A stretch of DNA of 64,000 bases, from the NCBI GenBank assembly GCA_034440615.1, contig JAOTOM010004667.1, positions 254,501-318,500 of the forward strand, given 5' to 3'. Below are positions 57,965 through 64,000 of the stretch, one piece after another (position 1 is the first letter of the stretch; each line of letters starts with the position of its first letter). The notes beneath the pieces were generated by a model. The model saw nothing but the letters and a program-made list of their open reading frames with translations, had not been told where the DNA came from and did not search any database. Position numbers and translations under genes: made by a program. The DNA is from Ashinkailepas kermadecensis (lineage: Eukaryota; Arthropoda; Thecostraca; Neolepadidae).

Positions 57965-59650
57965 ACTGACTCGCCACGCCACGCCAGCTACACTACAGCT
58001 ACACCACTGACTCGCCACGCCACGCCAGCTACACTACAGCTACACTCCTGACTCGCCACGCCACGCCAGCTACACTACAGCTACACCACTGACTCACCAC
58101 GCCACGCCAGCTACACTACAGCTACACTCCTGACTCGCCACGCCACGCCAGCTACACTACAGCTACACTCCTGACTCGCCACGCCACGCCAGCTACACTA
58201 CAGCTACACTCCTGACTCGCCACGCCACGCCAGCTACACTACAGCTACACTCCTGACTCACCACGCCACGCCAGCTACACTACAGCTACACTCCTGACTC
58301 GCCACGCCACGCCAGCTACACTACAGCTACACTCCTGACTCGCCACGCCACGCCAGCTACACTACAGCTACACCACTGACTCGCCACGCCACGCCAGCTA
58401 CACTACAGCTACACTCCTGACTCGCCACGCCACGCCAGCTACACTACAGCTACACCACTGACTCGCCACGCCACGCCAGCTACACTACAGCTACACTCCT
58501 GACTCGCCACGCCACGCCAGCTACACTACAGCTACACCACTGACTCACCACGCCACGCCAGCTACACTACAGTTACACTCCTGATTCGCCACGCCACGCC
58601 AGCTACACTACAGCTACACTCCTGACTCGCCACGCCACGCCAGCTACACTACAGCTACACTCCTGACTCGCCACGCCACGCCAGCTACACTACAGCTACA
58701 CTCCTGACTCGCCACGCCACGCCAGCTACACTACAGCTACACTACACTCCTGACTACACAGCTACACCACTGACTTGCCACGCCACGCCAGCTACACTAC
58801 AGCTACACTACACTCCTGACTACACAGCTACACCACTGACTCGCCACGCCACGCCAGCTACACTACAGCTACACTACACTCCTGACTACACAGCTACACT
58901 CCTGACTCGCCACGCCACGCCAGCTACACTACAGCTACACTACACTCCTGACTACACAGCTACACTCCTGACTCGCCACGCCACGCCAGCTACACTACAG
59001 CTACACTACATTCCTGACTACACAGCTACACCACTGACACGCCACGCCACGCCAGCTACACTACAGCTACACTACACTCCTGACTACACAGCTACACCAC
59101 TGACTCGCCACGCCACGCCAGCTACACTACAGCTACACTACACTCCTGACTACACAGCTACACTCCTGACTCGCCACGCCACGCCAGCTACACTACAGCT
59201 ACTCTACACTCCTGACTACACAGCTACATCACTGACTCGCCACGCCACGCCAGCTACACTACAACTACACTACACTCCTGACTACACAGCTACACTCCCG
59301 ACTCGCCACGCCACGCCAGGTACACTACAGCTACACTACACTCCTGACTACACAGCTACACCACTGACTCGCCACGCCACGCCAGCTACACTACAGCTAC
59401 ACTACACTCCTGACTACACAGCTACACTCCTGACTCGCCACGCCACGCCAGCTACACTACAGCTACTCTACACTCCTGACTACACAGCTACATCACTGAC
59501 TCGCCACGCCACGCCAGCTACACTACAACTACACTACACTCCTGACTACACAGCTACACTCCCGACTCGCCACGCCACGCCAGGTACACTACAGCTACAC
59601 TACACTCCTGACTACACAGCTACATCACTGACTCGCCACGCCAGCTACAC
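57965..59650 (+). repeat. 41-bp minisatellite turning into a 66-bp compound repeat
   Basis: The left part repeats CTGACTCGCCACGCCACGCC + AGCTACACTACAGCTACACTC (41 bp). From about 58735 each unit also carries ACTACACTCCTGACTACACAGCTAC-like sequence (25 bp), giving 66-bp units. Rare variants (AGCTACTCTA at about 59197 and 59461) recur at exactly 264 bp, four 66-bp units. Confidence 0.97.
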
Positions 59651-61684
59651 ACCGACCAGGCCTGCTGGGGCCATCTCCAGCCGTATATCGTATGCGTTCC
59701 GACACACGATGGCCGGACGTCGAGCGGGGCAGGTCGTAAACTGCGTGCTGGTGTCATCGTGCGCATTCTGGGCAACTGTTCCGTCGCTGCATTGTCAGCA
59801 GCACCCTATCATACATGCTAGCATGGCGAATGCCTGCTAGCATGCAAGATGTGGCATGACTATCGACATAGCGTACCGCATAATCACCTCGGCGATCAGA
59901 CGGACTTTCAACTAGCGCTCACAACATCGTGCCACAGAAAAAATGTGAACAATTAGCTCCAACTCAACAACCGTTCATAACAACAATTGTTTCTACCAAC
60001 AGTGTTCTATGCATCAATTATCCGCAGTCACGATCGCGCACAGTACCAAGCAATTAAACAGCAATCATTCACACCATCAATCATTTACAACAGCATTTTT
60101 GTTCGCATGAACAGCTCAAATCACTTGCAACAATTCACATCAACAATTATCAACAAACACAGCCCGTCACGACTCCGATGCAAATCGTCCGCAACAACTA
60201 ATCGATTACAAGTGTCATGATTCACAGCGAAGTGGAGTCTCGATACGAAACCCTTCTCGTCGGCTGGCAGCCTAAGCAGTTATCACCCGTATTAAAAATC
60301 GGTCCTGATGTTAAATCCAGCTGTCCCAATCGGCTGTGCCTGACCTTGCCTGGATCCGCCACTGCGTGGCACGTGACGTGTGCTGCTCGAGGCGGGAGGG
60401 GTGACCGGCGGTCAGTTGGGTGTCAGCCAGGGCACCGAGGGGCGAGTAGTCTAAGGGCAGGGTGTCCCAGCCGAGGGGACCGCGCACACGGAAGGGTACA
60501 GGCTTTACTCGGACCCGGACTGTCGGCCGAACAGGAAGAGCAACGACACCAGCTTTTAAGGGAGAATGGGCGCCGCAGCATACCCATAGACCAAGTGGGG
60601 CTGCTGCTCTACCAGCTTGATAACACTTTTAACTTCCTTCTTTCTTTGTACTACCTTCTTTTTCTATGCAAAGCCCCATGGCTTTGCACGGAAGGAAATG
60701 GTTTCAAAGTGTCTCCCGTTCTCAATCAACGTCAAGCCAGCTCTTACATAGCAGCTCGTAATTTGACGTTTGTTTAGTGGACGTTAAGACCTTGCATGTA
60801 GGATGTGATGGCGACTGGTCCAGGCCCATCCAACCAAAGTTGAAAAATGTTGATGTGATTTGTGTTGCGTGGCGGGTAAGTGGTGCAGTATGCGTGTACT
60901 GGGCTGTGATTTGTGTTGCGTGGCGGGTAAGTGGTGCAGTATGCGTGTATTGGGCTGCAGTCAAATACACTTCGAAAGCGTCCAAACGCTCATGGCTGTA
61001 AAGCGTTTGGGAGTTTGATGGATTGCCTGGTTAATGACAGTGCCAGTATCACCAGGTGATAGCAGGCGGGCTGGTTTCTTTCTACTCTTGTCTTCGCTTT
61101 TGCTATTCTTTGAACAAAGCTTGGCCCCTAACGACAGAATAGGATCGCAAAATGTAAAATGATTACAGGACTGCACAGCAAATGAAATGGGTTTCTTTTT
61201 CTTCGGAGGCACTCTACTGGCATAGTCAGGAACCACGTCACGAATCACGAATAAATCAGGGTCCATTGACGGAACTTTCATAGTTATCCAAGTAAATAGA
61301 CACACAGCACCTCGGCGGTACAGATGAGCTTCACATCACGCACAGACACTCCTAGGATTGCTTAGCAGGCTGGCACGTGATCCAGTGATTTGATTGCTTA
61401 TAGGCTTGTCCTGTTCTGTATGTTGCTTATTGGCAGCGTCCTTGGTTAAAGGCTTTGGCTCGGAAAATAAAAGCCTTCAGCGAAAGGTTTTCGTTTTCCG
61501 CTGGTTACGGCTTCCTTTTTAGGTCACTTTGTGCAGCTAGTTGGAGTGAAGGAAAAATATGGCAGCCGCCACATGAAATACAATAATGTTGCAACAATTG
61601 TTGAAAGTTAAATTCGCAAAATTCACACTTTGCCCAGGCCTATGGTTGTGCGTTGTCATGTGCCGGCGCCTTCTGTACTGGCTG
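59651..61684. other. No gene recognised; hAT-like end and 51-bp duplication
   Basis: A hAT-like right end, TTGCCTGGATCCGCCACTG, occurs at about 60350 without a found partner. An open frame at 60217-60777 has no recognisable family. A 51-bp unit is duplicated at 60857-60958. Confidence 0.35.
60857..60958 (+). repeat. 51-bp tandem duplication
   Basis: GATTTGTGTTGCGTGGCGGG through GCGTGTACTGGGCTGT is repeated once, with one base change. Confidence 0.95.
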
Positions 61685-61903
61685 TGCCGTCTGTATTGTC
61701 GGTGCCGTCTGTATTGTCGGGACCGTCTATATTGCCGGGGCCGTCTGTATTGTCGGTGCCGTCTGTATTGTCGGGACCGTTTATATTGCCGGGGCCGTCT
61801 GTATTGTATCGGGGCCGTCTGTATTGTCGGTGCCGTCTGTATTGTCGGGACCGTTTATATTGCCGAGGCCGTCTGTATTGTCGGGACCGTCTGTATTGCA
61901 TCG
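61685..61903 (+). repeat. 18-bp minisatellite, about 12 copies
   Basis: The unit is GTCTGTATTGTCGGTGCC, with GGACC and GGGCC variants; spacing is 18 bp. As a multiple of 3 it leaves several frames open. Confidence 0.96.
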
Positions 61904-64000
61904 GGGCCGGTGGCGTCGCCGAGTGCCTTTTCATCGCCGTCCTGGTGGGCATTGTCGGCGCTGCCACGCAGCACTTGCCAGTCACTGTCAAGGTTTGGCG
62001 GGACGCGTCGCTGGCACGGCGCCACCAGCGTCGCACGTGAGCCGCGCACAAATAGCCGATCACGTGACTCTATACGTCCCGAGCGAGCGTAAACAGCCCC
62101 CTCCCCACCGCCCACCTCCAGTGCCAGTGCGGTGTTGCGGAGTTGGCAGCACGGTCACACACCCTCGACTGTCACCCGACAAAAGCGTGCCGGCAACCGT
62201 GTTTGGCAACCGCTGCACTGAATCCCGGCCGCTCATATTTTGATGGCTACACACCGCCGGGAATGCTTTCGAGGAGCGGCCGAGGAGTGGAGAGGAGTGG
62301 ACAGTCAGGTGTGTAGCAGCCGACTGTCCACATCATCACTGTTGCCAGATCGAGCCCATCCAATCCCTCTAAAATCGGAATCCAAATCTCAAGAAATATC
62401 CAGGCTTGGCGAGGACGAAGGCAATCGCTGCATATTTTCCTCTAGGCAGCTGGTTAGATGGCAGAAAACACCTTTTTTTAAAGACGATGCCTGGTCTGGA
62501 AGGGATGAATAGAGGGCGGGGAATAGCTGCCCGCTGCCTCTCATATTCACTTCGTCTGCTGTAACTTTGGCATGATTTCTTAATGGGATTATTATTCACG
62601 TTTCTCCGCCCTCACTCTGTTTTTATCTTGCCTTATGGATCGCTCTTTCCGTTAAAACATGAGTCATGAACAGATGTATTGAAATGCATAACACATATCA
62701 TAACTATGTTACTCTGACCTTGCATTGACTCGTGCTACAGACCATCTGGTCATTAACCTTTATAGACAACTGAGCGTTTGAACATGGCTACACTGGGCTG
62801 ACCGATGTAGTCGATGCGCTAATAACTAACTTGAACATGGTCACCATCTTCTTAGGGATGGTGTATGTGGCAGTTCTCACCAATACTGCGAGGGCTACCC
62901 ATCATCCGCTGGATAGTCTCTGCCATGCTTACTGACATGCTTATAGTATCGATAAATTAATATCGCCCACTTTTCAATAGAATCTCCAGAATACCTGCCA
63001 GGGACGGATCCAGCCGGCTAATGTGGGAAGGGGCAGGGATAGGCTCTGGAGCGGATTCGAAAAGTGAATGACAGCAGGCGTGTACAATAAAAATATGCTT
63101 GGAAAGTGATGAAGAACTAAGGAAATTTTAACGTCAAATGCTATTCTGGAATTTCTATGGGCAATGGAAATCCACCAAGGAGTAAAAGGATGATACTTTT
63201 TGAAATCTTCATCTCTCAGGAAAAAAACAAAATCGATGACCAGCGTCCCATTCAAACGAGCTAGTTTAATCCGCAATTTTGCAACCCAGAGCCTTGAAAT
63301 GCACACTAGCAGCATTGGGCTATGAAAGTGGTGGTGGGGAGGAGCTCCATTTTCAAGACCAAGAGGGAAATTTACCGATGTGCCCTCTCTTCTAGCTTTT
63401 CTGTTCTAGAAACACAAGTCCTGTAAAATAACAACAGGTGTGAGCATAACCCACAGCCAAGAATGCCGAACAGAAAGTCCATTTGATGCTGCATTTTGTA
63501 TTTTATTGGCGACTAAAGTTATATTTTTAGGCATAATTTAATCCTTTTAGATTTCCCACTCGATGCACCTTGGATGAGGTTCGGTTGTTGAGATGAGGTT
63601 TGGATGTTCCTCCATGTTCCCTGAAATGGCCTTGCCAGCCCTCTAGATTTCGAGGTAAGCCTCTCTCTGGATGTGGCAATAGTGCGCATTATTTGACCTA
63701 TTCCAGGATATTTTCGTCGCGTGACGGCCGAGTGCCAACGTCCAAGGTCGCCGCACATTTCTGGCCAGTGTGCAATCACGAGCCTTTGGGGCTGGAGCAG
63801 TGCCATCCCTTCTCTCTCTCTCTCTCTTTCTTTCTGCCACCGTTGTGAAACTGCGGTTTTGCGGCATGATAACACGCACAGCGTCTACTTCATGTCGTTG
63901 GCGGACACATTCTCACCATTGTTGCCTGGACTGACGAAACCTCGCCTCCTCCAGACATAACCTTTCCTCAGCTTGAACACCTGGCGAATGTCTCGTGCGC
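61904..64000. other. No gene recognised
   Basis: A CpG-richer part lies to about 62300, then ordinary AT-rich DNA. A possible hAT left end, CAGGGACGGATCCAGC, lies at 62999, and a short CT run at about 63811-63833. No partner end or coding homology found. Confidence 0.35.

Noticed and set aside
60217..60777. 186-codon open frame
   Set aside because: No recognisable family; crosses a hAT-like terminus near 60350, so a real exon is unlikely.
62999..63622. hAT element starting CAGGGACGGATCC
   Set aside because: No matching right terminus; flanking octamers do not agree.

Overview
This is a repeat-dominated stretch of a metazoan nuclear genome. It has no operons or tight gene packing. The one clear gene has a vertebrate-style polyadenylation signal and a ciliary X-box, and the rest is microsatellites, minisatellites, tRNA-derived SINEs, and hAT-, ISL2EU-, LINE- and Ty3-like remnants. 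An invertebrate bilaterian is the best guess (GC-rich coding DNA in AT-richer, satellite-rich surroundings), but I cannot set the phylum from the sequence.

The only complete, confidently recognised gene is an intronless PPP1R42 (LRRC67-like) leucine-rich-repeat protein at 21554-22795 on the plus strand. A perfect 14-bp palindromic RFX X-box lies 335 bp upstream, a half-site lies next to it, and AATAAA follows at 23196. Vertebrate PPP1R42 is a centrosome/cilium-associated protein, so promoter and product fit together. Two weak exon or ORF candidates (29920-30072 minus; 43867-44217 plus) and three CpG/CRE-rich promoter-like patches (8.1, 17.66 and 39.5 kb) may belong to genes I cannot see.

Layout. 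1-4 kb: a dispersed 300-400 bp repeat in both orientations. 4-5.85 kb: an internal fragment of a Jockey/I-type LINE (minus) with the endonuclease and an ORF1 tail carrying a regular TQT array. 8-12.5 kb: a Ty3-like RT scrap, (GA)n, a hAT-like element, (TA)n, an ISL2EU-type transposase pseudogene, a 21-bp minisatellite and a SINE with a 14-bp target duplication. 12.5-20.5 kb: dispersed repeats, a 31-bp minisatellite and two hAT-like elements, one holding a nested SINE. 21-23 kb: PPP1R42. 23.3-32.3 kb: an inverted dispersed-repeat copy with degenerate internal tandem repeats, two more hAT-like elements and a 69-bp minisatellite. 32.3-62 kb: a dense minisatellite field (unit lengths 18 to 73 bp) with two further LINE RT pseudogenes. 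62-64 kb: nothing recognised.

Five elements share CAG...CTG termini and 8-bp target duplications, one of them perfect. By rough addition the minisatellites cover about 9 kb, some 14% of the window. Most long open frames in the window are artefacts of these arrays. No new multi-gene system is evident. The most unusual items are the TQT array in the LINE ORF1, the hAT-like elements filled with degenerate tandem repeats, and the higher-order structure of several minisatellites.
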